Notes under the pieces: generated by a model
The model's input: only the letters and a program-made list of their open reading frames with translations
Databases searched by the model: none
What the model was told of the DNA's origin: nothing
Source of the DNA: Amycolatopsis sulphurea
GTDB lineage: Bacteria; Actinomycetota; Actinomycetes; Mycobacteriales; Pseudonocardiaceae
Length of the DNA stretch: 64,000 nt
Reading direction: 5' to 3'
NCBI RefSeq assembly: GCF_002564045.1
Contig: NZ_PDJK01000002.1
Coordinates: 4,154,001-4,218,000 of the forward strand
Part shown: positions 50,113 through 57,275 of the stretch, piece by piece
How positions within the stretch are numbered: the stretch's first letter is position 1
Layout: each line of letters opens with the position of its first letter
Position numbers and translations under genes: made by a program

Positions 50113-50304
50113 TTGACAGCTTGGGTTTCCGGCCCAGCCGCCCCGGTGGGTACTCGGGCCGCGAAGCGCATGGTGTGCAGCTTCCATATTCGGGACGGCC
50201 TCGTCATCCGTGAGAACGGGTATGTGATCTGGCGTCCGATATCAACTGGCAGGCGGCGATTTGCCGATCCGGCCGAACGCAGGCGGATCCCGCGCGGTAC
50301 GTAA
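50113..50304 (+). pseudogene. C-terminal fragment of a SnoaL-like protein
   Basis: The frame contains AAKRMVCSFHIRDGLVIRENGYVIWRP, which resembles the late strands of SnoaL/NTF2-fold proteins (C-x-F-x-(V/I)RDGL(V/I)-x-RE-x-x-Y-x-x-W). Nothing corresponding to the first 80-100 residues precedes it. It is therefore an internally deleted relic in the leader of the catabolic operon. Confidence 0.45.
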
Positions 50305-50394
50305 CCGTTGCGACGCGAACCGGAAGCCGTGACTGTGGCCGGATTGGCAACGAACGACACGGTTGGTGACCGGTTGCCTGGAGAGGAGCCTGAG

Positions 50395-51324
50395 ATGCGG
50401 TTCGTGACCTACGAGTCGCCCGGCGGAGGTGACCGTGCCGGTGTGGTCGATGAGGGGCGAGTGTGTGGGTTCGAGCCGGGGTTGACGCTCCTCGACCTGC
50501 TGGAACGGGGTGACGCGGTGCGCGATGCCGAACGCGTCGTCGCGTCGGCGAGCGAGGTGGTTCCCTTGCGGGAAGCCACCTTGCGGGCACCACTCGAACC
50601 ACGCTCGGTACGGGACTGTGCCGGTTTCCTCCAGCATCTGCGCAATCTGTCCGCGACTGCGGATATGCCGGTCGACGATCGGCACCTGCAGTTCCCGCCC
50701 TTCTACTTCTCGAATCCGGCCGCGGTGATCGGCCCCTATGATGACGTGCCGATCGCGCCAGACAGCACGATGTTCGACTATGAGCTCGAAATCGCGGCGG
50801 TGATCGGAAAAGCGGGTGCCAACATCCCGCTCGCACAGGCCGAGGAGCACATCGCCGGTTACCTGATCCTCTGCGACTGGAGTGCGCGGGACCTGCAGTT
50901 GAACGAGATGCCGCTCCGCCTCGGCCCAGGGAAGGGAAAGGACACCGCCAACACGCTGGGGCCGATGCTCGTCACCCCCGACGAACTCGAACCGTTCCGC
51001 GCCGGCCATGCTTTCGACCTCGAAATGACCGGTTATGTCAACGGCGAACTCGTCACCCGCGGGCGCTGGAGTACGATCGACTGGGGATTCGCCGACATGA
51101 TCACCTATGTCTCCCGCGGTACGAACCTGCGTGCCGGCGACGTCATCGGGTCCGGCACCGTCGAGACCGGCTGCCTTTTCGAGCACTATTCGATCGACCC
51201 CCGGAATTTCCGTGGCTGGCTCCAGCCCGGGGACGAAGTGCGGCTGGTCGTGGAACAGCTCGGCGAACTCCGCCAGCGGGTCGTCGAAGGCGTCAAAGCC
51301 GAACGGTTGAGCAGCGGCTACTAG
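50395..51324 (+). CDS. Fumarylacetoacetate hydrolase-family protein 2
   Basis: 309 residues from ATG 50395 behind GAGAGGAG. Motifs FYFSNPAAVIGPYDDV, FDYELEIAAVIGKAG (metal-binding E-x-E), LILCDWSARDLQLNEM, GPGKGKDTANTLGPMLVTPDEL and AGDVIGSGTVETGCLFEHY are typical of the larger FAH subgroup acting on ring-cleavage products. It is the first intact gene of a plus-strand series with close spacing to the creatininase-like, ABM, dioxygenase and lactonase genes. Confidence 0.88.
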   Translation: MRFVTYESPGGGDRAGVVDEGRVCGFEPGLTLLDLLERGDAVRDAERVVASASEVVPLREATLRAPLEPRSVRDCAGFLQHLRNLSATADMPVDDRHLQFPPFYFSNPAAVIGPYDDVPIAPDSTMFDYELEIAAVIGKAGANIPLAQAEEHIAGYLILCDWSARDLQLNEMPLRLGPGKGKDTANTLGPMLVTPDELEPFRAGHAFDLEMTGYVNGELVTRGRWSTIDWGFADMITYVSRGTNLRAGDVIGSGTVETGCLFEHYSIDPRNFRGWLQPGDEVRLVVEQLGELRQRVVEGVKAERLSSGY

Positions 51325-51376
51325 CAGAGACAAAATCGACTCCGGTGAATGAAGATCGCCTCGTTGTGGAGGTACC

Positions 51377-52084
51377 GTGAAGCTGTGGGATCACACGTGG
51401 ATGCAGGTCGAGAAATACCTTGAGCACGACGACCGGGTCGTGGTGCCGCTCGGTTCCACCGAGCAGCATGCCTACCTTTCCGTCGGCACCGACGCGATAC
51501 TCTGCGAGAAGGGCGCCGTCGAGGCGGCGCGATCCGAGGGAGTGCCGGTACTTCCCGTTCTCCCGTTCGGTCTGACACCGCTCTTCAGCGCGTTCCCGGG
51601 GACGGTCGGCCTGCGGATGGCGACCTACGTCGCGCTGCTCACCGATGTCCTCGATGCCCTTTATGGGCAAGGTTTCCGGCGGATCGTGCTGCTGAGCGGG
51701 CATGGCGGGAACGCGCCGGCGGCCCAGTTCGGGCAGGAATGGGGAGCGGCCCACGCCGATGCAGAGGTGATGTTCCACGGCTGGTTCACCGACCCCAGGG
51801 TATGGTCGGTGGCGACGGGTCTTGCCGAGGCGGGACACGCCTCCTGGGTCGAGAATTTCGCCGACGTCCGCATCGATGGGGTCGGGATACCCGCCGGCGC
51901 CAAGCCTCTCGTGCCACCTGCCGCATTGCAGACGGCTTCTCCGGAACACGCGCGGGAATTGCTGGGCGATGGCTCCGGTGGAGGTGCCTATCAGCTCGAA
52001 CAGCACTACGCCGACAAGGTATGGGCTACGGCTGTGGCCCTGCTTCGGGAACAGCTCCGCTTCGGATGGAATGCGAGAAAATGA
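51377..52084 (+). CDS. Creatininase-family amidohydrolase
   Basis: 235 residues from GTG 51377. It shows the creatininase fold: VVVPLGSTEQHAYLSVGTDAILCEKGA (metal ligands Glu, His and Asp), PVLPFGLTPLFSAFPGTVGL, and VLLSGHGGNAPAAQFG (GHGGN). Members open cyclic or formyl amides with two metal ions, and MftE in mycofactocin maturation is a relative. No other mycofactocin maturation gene is here, so a catabolic amide or lactam hydrolysis is more likely. Its stop overlaps the next start (ATGA). Confidence 0.85.
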   Translation: MKLWDHTWMQVEKYLEHDDRVVVPLGSTEQHAYLSVGTDAILCEKGAVEAARSEGVPVLPVLPFGLTPLFSAFPGTVGLRMATYVALLTDVLDALYGQGFRRIVLLSGHGGNAPAAQFGQEWGAAHADAEVMFHGWFTDPRVWSVATGLAEAGHASWVENFADVRIDGVGIPAGAKPLVPPAALQTASPEHARELLGDGSGGGAYQLEQHYADKVWATAVALLREQLRFGWNARK

Positions 52085-52368
52085 GCATCATCGAACTTGC
52101 GACGATGAGGGCCAAGACGGGCCGGGCCGACGACATGGGCAGAGCGCTTCCGGTAGCTCTGTCGGTTATCGCGGAGGCGGAGGGATGTCTCGCAACGGCA
52201 GCTTTACGCTGTATTGAGCGTCCGGATGAGTTCGTATTGCGGATCCAGTGGGTCTCGGTGGCGGCGCACGAGGCTTTCCGGGAGACGGTGGCATTCGCGA
52301 AGTATCGGGCGGCCTTCGCCGATCATCTCGGCGAAGTGGTGGGTTTCGCCCATTACCAGGTCATCTGA
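52081..52368 (+). CDS. ABM-domain (antibiotic biosynthesis monooxygenase-like) protein
   Basis: 95 residues from ATG 52081, coupled to the creatininase gene (ATGA). The short ferredoxin-like alpha-beta fold is evident: MSIIELATMRAKTGRADDMGRAL, AEAEGCLATAALRCIERPDEFVLRIQWVSVAAHEAF and FADHLGEVVGFAHYQ. ABM proteins include cofactor-free quinone-forming monooxygenases, heme-degrading enzymes and stress proteins. It could oxidise a phenolic intermediate, but a non-catalytic role cannot be excluded. Confidence 0.8.
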   Translation: MSIIELATMRAKTGRADDMGRALPVALSVIAEAEGCLATAALRCIERPDEFVLRIQWVSVAAHEAFRETVAFAKYRAAFADHLGEVVGFAHYQVI

Positions 52369-52400
52369 GCCAAATGCCGGGGAGGAGAGTGGAGCGGTTG

Positions 52401-52616
52401 ATGCGGCTGACGACGATCAGGACGGATGGTGGGTCGCGTGCGGCCCGGGTGGATGGCGCGGTCAAGCAGCGCTCTTCGACCGACCAGAGGGTCTTCTCCG
52501 TGGCTCGGACCATTTATCCGACCGAAGGCAAGGTCGTGCGGTGCACGATCGAAGGCCTCGGGACCCAGACCACGCGCTGCGTTTCCGCGGCCACCGACAC
52601 CAGTAAGGCAGCATGA
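52401..52616 (+). pseudogene. Vestigial FAH-family gene, coupled to the dioxygenase gene
   Basis: 71 residues from ATG 52401. The first 18 residues (MRLTTIRTDGGSRAARVD) look like the usual N-terminus of FAH-family proteins, and KVVRCTIEGLGTQTTRC near the end looks like their C-terminal strand; the roughly 200 catalytic residues between are missing. So the gene has lost its centre but the frame has stayed open. Its stop overlaps the dioxygenase start (ATGATG, TGA 52614-52616), so its translation probably still helps start the next gene. Confidence 0.6.
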
Positions 52617-53512
52617 TGAACGTTCCTGTGATCAGCGAGATCGGCCACGTCGCGCTCCGGGTCCGGGACCTGGCCGCGGCGGAAGAGTTCGCCACGAATG
52701 TCCTGGGCCTGCACCTGACCGAGCGCACCGCCGACGCGCTGTGGTTCACCCATGGCACACCCCATCACAGCCTCCAGTACATCGCGGCGGAGGAGGACGC
52801 CCTGGACCATGCCGGGCTCCTGACTCCGAATGCGGAATCGCTTGCCGAGGCGCGCAAGCGGGTGGAATCGGCCGGCCTGCGGATCATCAGCGACGGCCCG
52901 GTGAGTCGCGGCGTCGAAGACGGGTTCGTCTTCGAGGACGAGGACGGGTTCGTCTTCGAGATCTACAGCCGCATGACGCGCACCGAGCCGGGCTCCGCCG
53001 CCGGGGTGCTGCGACCGCGGCGGCTCGGGCATTTCAACTTCTTCGTTCCCGAACCTCGGCGGATGGAGCGGATGTTGACCGGCCTGTTCGATTTCCGGGT
53101 CTCCGACCGGATCGAAGAAGGTGTTTTTCTCCGCTGCAACGTGGATCACCACGGGATCGGCGTGTTCCCGGGGCGTGGGCGTATTCATCACTGTGCCTGG
53201 GAGTATCCGACGATGATCGAGGTCGCGGCGATCGCCGACCTGATCGACGCTCGCGGCGAATCCGTTCTCTGGGGGCCACTGCGCCACGGAATGGGTCGCA
53301 ACATCGCCACGTACGTGCAGGAGCCGAGTGGGCTCGTCCAGGAGTTCTACTGTGATATGGAACGGATTTACGACGATGCCGGGCACACTCCGGGGGAGTG
53401 GACCTACGACGGGCACAAGTGGGTGACCCTGTGGGGTCCGCATCTCACCCCGGAGGGCTTTGCCGAGTTGGGGCTGCTGCCCGGAACGCGCGATCGCACG
53501 GAGAGCGCGTGA
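52613..53512 (+). CDS. VOC-family extradiol dioxygenase-like protein
   Basis: 299 residues from ATG 52613 (or the adjacent ATG 52616). Two vicinal-oxygen-chelate modules: ISEIGHVALRVRDLAAAEEFATNVLGL and LGHFNFFVPEPRRMERMLTGLFDFRVSD. Candidate metal ligands of type I extradiol dioxygenases are His in LGHFNFFV, His in RIHHCAWEY and Glu in VQEFYCDME. It would open a catechol-type ring next to the diol, making substrates for the FAH proteins. It is coupled to the genes before and after. Confidence 0.87.
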   Translation: MMNVPVISEIGHVALRVRDLAAAEEFATNVLGLHLTERTADALWFTHGTPHHSLQYIAAEEDALDHAGLLTPNAESLAEARKRVESAGLRIISDGPVSRGVEDGFVFEDEDGFVFEIYSRMTRTEPGSAAGVLRPRRLGHFNFFVPEPRRMERMLTGLFDFRVSDRIEEGVFLRCNVDHHGIGVFPGRGRIHHCAWEYPTMIEVAAIADLIDARGESVLWGPLRHGMGRNIATYVQEPSGLVQEFYCDMERIYDDAGHTPGEWTYDGHKWVTLWGPHLTPEGFAELGLLPGTRDRTESA

Positions 53513-54351
53513 TGTCGAGCGCACTGGTCCTGGAAGGCGCCGAGCTCGTCTGGGCCGAGTCGCCGCGGTGGCGAGATGGACGGCTGTGGGTGTCGGACAC
53601 CCAGGGCTGCCGGCTCGTCGTCATCGGCGCGGACGGCACGCGGGTTCATCCACTCGACACACCGGTCAACGGCACGGGTTTCCTGCCCTCCGGCGAGCTC
53701 GTCGCCGCGCGTATGCACGTGCCGCGGCTGGACCGCTTCGACGGGCATGACTGGTCGGTGCACGCCGATCTGGCGAAGCTGGTCGACGGCCGGCTCGGTG
53801 ATCTGATCGCGTTGCCCGGCGGGACGGTCTATGTCGACGAAGTTCTGACGCCGGACGAACCCGGTCGTCTCCTGAAGGTCGGGCCCGATGGCAGCGCCTC
53901 CGTCGCGGCCGGGGAACTCGTGTTCCCCAACGGCCTCGCCGTGATCGACGAGGGCCGCACGCTGATCGTGGCCGAGACCTTCGCCGGCCGGCTCACCGCC
54001 TTCACGATCGGCCCGGACGGGAACCTCGGCGACCGGCGAAGGTGGTTCGATCTCAAGGAAAAGCTGGGTGCCCGCTACCTCCCGGACGGCATCTGGGCCT
54101 GCCGGGACGGATCCGTCTGGGTCGCGGCGACCAACGGTCACGCGTTCCTGCGCATCCGGGACGGCGACGTCGTCGACCGGATCGACGTCGACGGGTTCGC
54201 GATCGCGTGTTGTCTCAACGAGGACGAGACCGATCTCTACGCCACCACGGCGACGAGTCTCGATCCGGGAATCCCGGTGATGGAGGCCGTGCGCGAACAG
54301 CGCACGCAGGCGCGCGTCACCCGGTTCAGCCAGGGCCGGAATCAGCACTGA
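53512..54351 (+). CDS. SMP-30/gluconolactonase-family lactonase
   Basis: 279 residues from ATG 53512 (GTGATG; GTG 53509 also possible). Six-bladed propeller pattern: ELVWAESPRWRDGRLWVSDTQGCRLVVIGADG (metal Glu in the first blade), FPNGLAVIDEGRTLIVAETFAGRLTAF, LPDGIWACRDGSVWVAATNG, and DGFAIACCLNEDETDLYATTA. Such enzymes hydrolyse lactones with a bound divalent metal. It fits hydrolysis of a lactone formed after ring cleavage. Its stop is followed by an FAD-monooxygenase relic. Confidence 0.87.
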   Translation: MSSALVLEGAELVWAESPRWRDGRLWVSDTQGCRLVVIGADGTRVHPLDTPVNGTGFLPSGELVAARMHVPRLDRFDGHDWSVHADLAKLVDGRLGDLIALPGGTVYVDEVLTPDEPGRLLKVGPDGSASVAAGELVFPNGLAVIDEGRTLIVAETFAGRLTAFTIGPDGNLGDRRRWFDLKEKLGARYLPDGIWACRDGSVWVAATNGHAFLRIRDGDVVDRIDVDGFAIACCLNEDETDLYATTATSLDPGIPVMEAVREQRTQARVTRFSQGRNQH

Positions 54352-54376
54352 CTCAAAGACGATCAGCGGCGGGACA

Positions 54377-54526
54377 TTCGATGTCGTGATCATCGGTTGC
54401 GGGACAACGGGTCTGGCGCCCGCGCGGCTGGTGGAGGGCGACGTCGGGATCGTGTCACCAAGGCCGCGCCCGAACTGCCCGCGACTATCCCCGCATCGAA
54501 GACAGCTTGCCCGAATCGGAGAGTGA
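54377..54526 (+). pseudogene. N-terminal fragment of an FAD-dependent monooxygenase
   Basis: The frame reads FDVVIIGCGTTGLAPARLVEGDVGI before turning into unrelated sequence and TGA 54524. FDVxxxGCGTTGLxxAxLL is also the opening of the intact monooxygenase at 59806, so this is a truncated copy of the same FAD-binding start. There is no in-frame start in front. It marks a rearrangement point between the lactonase gene and the importer genes. Confidence 0.55.
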
Positions 54527-54532
54527 GACCTG

Positions 54533-55684
54533 ATGGACCTGAGGAAGCGCCAGACACGAAGATGCCTCCGAGCGCGGCAGTTCTTCGCCGCCTCCGCCGC
54601 AATCGCGGTCACGACTGTTCTGCTGGCCGGCTGTGACTCGTCGACAGGCTCGTCGGCCGCGGCCCCCGGCGGGGGCTCGGGTAATGCCGATGTGGCGGCA
54701 GCCAAGGCCGCCGTCGCCAAATACACCGGCAAGCCGAGCCCGTTCCCCGTGACGGTGCCTCTCAAACACGCTGTGCCTGCCGACGCGAAGTTCGTCTATC
54801 TCCAGGCGTCGGACCCCATCGGTGCCCTGCTCGGCTCTCTCCTGGAGCCGGCCGTGCGGGCCGCCGGTGGCCAGTTCGTCGCCATTCCGGCGGGCCAGAC
54901 GGCATCGTCGGTGCAGGCAGCCGCCTCCAGCGCCATCGCGATGAAGCCCGCGGTCGTCCTGCTGCCTGCGTTCATCCCTTCGCAGTTCGGGGGCAAGCTC
55001 CAGACACTCCGCGAGGGAGGAGCCAAGATCATCGGTGCGGGCATGATCGGCGCGAAGCAGTACGGCATTGACTTCTGCGACGGCTGCGAGGAGATGAACG
55101 CCCTGGACGGGCGGGTGATGGCCGACTGGGTGGTCGCCACCAAGGGCGCGAGTGCGAACGCCGTGTTCTACACCGTGCCCCAGCTGTCCTTCACCCCGAC
55201 GATGTGGACGGCCTTCAAGGACGAGATGGCCAAGTTGTGCCCGGGCTGCCCGGTGCGCAACGTCCCGATCGACGTATCGACGTTCGGCACGACCGCTCCG
55301 CGAACGATCGTGAACGACCTGCAGGCGCACGCCGGTAGCACCGTCGCGGTCTTTTCGACGATGGACATGGCCCAGGGTCTCCCCGGGGCCATGAGTGCCG
55401 CGGGTCTCGACGTGTCGACCATCGGTGGGGCTCCGACACCGGAGAATCTCCAGGACATCAAGGCCGGGAAGCTGACCGCGGGCGTGGCGATCGACCTCCC
55501 CACTTATGCCTGGACGATGGTCGATGCCGGGGCGCGTCTGATGCAGGGCCAAGAGCCTGAAGCAGGCGAAATCTACTCGCCCATTCAGATCCTGGAGCGC
55601 GGCGACATCACGTTCGATCCGAGTCGCGGCTTCTCCGGCTACCCGGACTACGTCCAACGCTTTACCGCGCTCTGGCATCCCTAG
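54533..55684 (+). CDS. Ribose-type ABC importer, substrate-binding lipoprotein
   Basis: 383 residues from ATG 54533. Signal FFAASAAIAVTTVLLAGC has the lipobox LLAGC (lipid Cys at about residue 34). The mature domain has the type I periplasmic fold: FVYLQASDPIGALLGSLLEPAVRAAGGQFVAIPAGQTASSVQAAASSAIAMKPAVVLLPAF, and AVFSTMDMAQGLPGAMSAAGL. RbsB-like families mostly bind sugars, but many actinomycete members bind aromatic or other catabolic substrates. The neighbouring dioxygenase and hydroxylase genes suggest an aromatic ligand. Confidence 0.87.
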   Translation: MDLRKRQTRRCLRARQFFAASAAIAVTTVLLAGCDSSTGSSAAAPGGGSGNADVAAAKAAVAKYTGKPSPFPVTVPLKHAVPADAKFVYLQASDPIGALLGSLLEPAVRAAGGQFVAIPAGQTASSVQAAASSAIAMKPAVVLLPAFIPSQFGGKLQTLREGGAKIIGAGMIGAKQYGIDFCDGCEEMNALDGRVMADWVVATKGASANAVFYTVPQLSFTPTMWTAFKDEMAKLCPGCPVRNVPIDVSTFGTTAPRTIVNDLQAHAGSTVAVFSTMDMAQGLPGAMSAAGLDVSTIGGAPTPENLQDIKAGKLTAGVAIDLPTYAWTMVDAGARLMQGQEPEAGEIYSPIQILERGDITFDPSRGFSGYPDYVQRFTALWHP

Positions 55685-55694
55685 GAGCAGCCAC

Positions 55695-57275
55695 ATGCCG
55701 GCGATCGCAGACAAGCCGTCGAACGGGGCGACCCTGCTCCGTATCGACGGGCTTTCAAAGACCTTTCCGGGACTCAAGGCACTGGATGACGTGTCGTTCA
55801 CCGTCGGCGCCGGTGAGATCGTCGCCGTTGTCGGACACAACGGCTCGGGCAAGTCGACCTTGGTGAAGGTCCTTGCCGAGGTATACCAGCCCGATCCCGG
55901 ATCGGTGATCGAGGTCCGGGACGCGAGCGGGAAACCGTTGGCCGACAACGCTGCCCGGGATGGCCTGCATTTCATCCATCAAGACCTGGGCCTCATCACC
56001 ATGCTCACCACGATCGAGAACATGGGGCTCGGCAGATCGGCGAAGGGAAGGGGGTTCCGCCCCGTCCGGACCGCTCGGGAACGGGACGAAGTCAGGCGCC
56101 TCATCGCTCGTTTCGGCGCTGCGTTCGATCCCACGACGCCCGTGGCCCTCCTGTCGCCGGCGGAACGGGCGATCGTGGCGATCGCCCGCGCCATGGACGG
56201 CTGGACTCGGTCCGAGAACGTCCTCGTGCTCGACGAGCCGACCACCGCCTTCCACGGCGACGAAGTCGAGGTGCTGTTCGGCGCGGTGCGCCGGGTAGCG
56301 GCCGAAGGGGCCGGTGTCGTGTTCATCTCCCATCGGCTGGACGAGGTGTTGGGGCTCGCAGACCGAGTCGTCGCGCTGCGGGACGGCCGTGTCGTCGCCG
56401 ACCAGCCGGCGGCCTCGCTCGACCACGACCAGATGATTCGCCTGATCGCCGGCCGCGCGGTCGCGAACACCGACGTCTCGAGAACATCCCAGCCCCAGCG
56501 GCGGGTTCTTAGCGTCGGCGGGATCGCAGGCGAAAAGATCAAGGACATTTCGCTCGAACTCGGCGCCGGTGAGATCGTCGGCGTGAGCGGGATCCTCGGA
56601 TCCGGGCGCGAGGAGCTGGCCGGGTTGATCTTCGGTGCGGCTCATCGTTCGCGGGGGACGGTCGATGTCGCGGGAAACCTGCTGGTATCCGATGATCCGG
56701 TGGCGGCGATCGAGGCCGGCCTTGCCTATGTTCCGGCCGATCGGCGGCGGGACGGCGCGGTCATGGACATGGACGTACGGGAAAACCTCACGCTTTCGCT
56801 GCTGCGTCCACTTCGGCGGCGGCTGGGCCGCCTCGACGGGCGAGCGGAGCGTGCGGAAACCCAGCGGTGGGTGGACACGGTCGAGCTTCGCCCGCCGAAT
56901 CCCGGCCAGCGGCTCAAGCTTTTCAGCGGCGGTAACCAGCAGAAAGTCGTGCTGGCCAAATGGCTGCGCACGAAACCGCTGGTCCTGCTTCTCGATGAGC
57001 CGACTCAGGGCGTCGATGTCGGTGCCAAGGCGTCCATCTACCAGTTGATCGCGGCGGCCGCGGCAGCAGGCGCCGGTGTCCTCCTCTGTTCTTCGGACAC
57101 CAAGGAGCTCGTGTCGCTGTGCGATCGGGTCCTGGTGCTGGAAGCGGGACGCATTCTCGAGTCCATCGACCGCGGGGACCTGACCGAGGCGCGACTCGTC
57201 CGCGCTGAACTCGGGCTCGATGCCGGCGCTTCCTCGGACGGGCTCACCACGACGGAGGTTCGGCATGGCTCCTAA
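55695..57275 (+). CDS. Ribose-type ABC importer, double ATPase
   Basis: 526 residues from ATG 55695, RBS AGGAGC. Two nucleotide-binding domains as in RbsA. The first has VVGHNGSGKSTLVKVL, LLSPAERAIVAIARAM with an altered signature motif and LVLDEPTTAFHGDEV. The second has VSGILGSGREELAGLIFG with a degenerate Walker A, LFSGGNQQKVVLAKWLRTKPLVLLLDEPTQGVDVGA. Asymmetry between sites is normal for this family. It overlaps the permease gene by 11 bases. Confidence 0.9.
   Translation: MPAIADKPSNGATLLRIDGLSKTFPGLKALDDVSFTVGAGEIVAVVGHNGSGKSTLVKVLAEVYQPDPGSVIEVRDASGKPLADNAARDGLHFIHQDLGLITMLTTIENMGLGRSAKGRGFRPVRTARERDEVRRLIARFGAAFDPTTPVALLSPAERAIVAIARAMDGWTRSENVLVLDEPTTAFHGDEVEVLFGAVRRVAAEGAGVVFISHRLDEVLGLADRVVALRDGRVVADQPAASLDHDQMIRLIAGRAVANTDVSRTSQPQRRVLSVGGIAGEKIKDISLELGAGEIVGVSGILGSGREELAGLIFGAAHRSRGTVDVAGNLLVSDDPVAAIEAGLAYVPADRRRDGAVMDMDVRENLTLSLLRPLRRRLGRLDGRAERAETQRWVDTVELRPPNPGQRLKLFSGGNQQKVVLAKWLRTKPLVLLLDEPTQGVDVGAKASIYQLIAAAAAAGAGVLLCSSDTKELVSLCDRVLVLEAGRILESIDRGDLTEARLVRAELGLDAGASSDGLTTTEVRHGS

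Noticed and set aside
51377..52084. Creatininase-like gene as mycofactocin MftE
   Set aside because: No mftA, B, C, D or F genes accompany it; it is coupled to catabolic genes.
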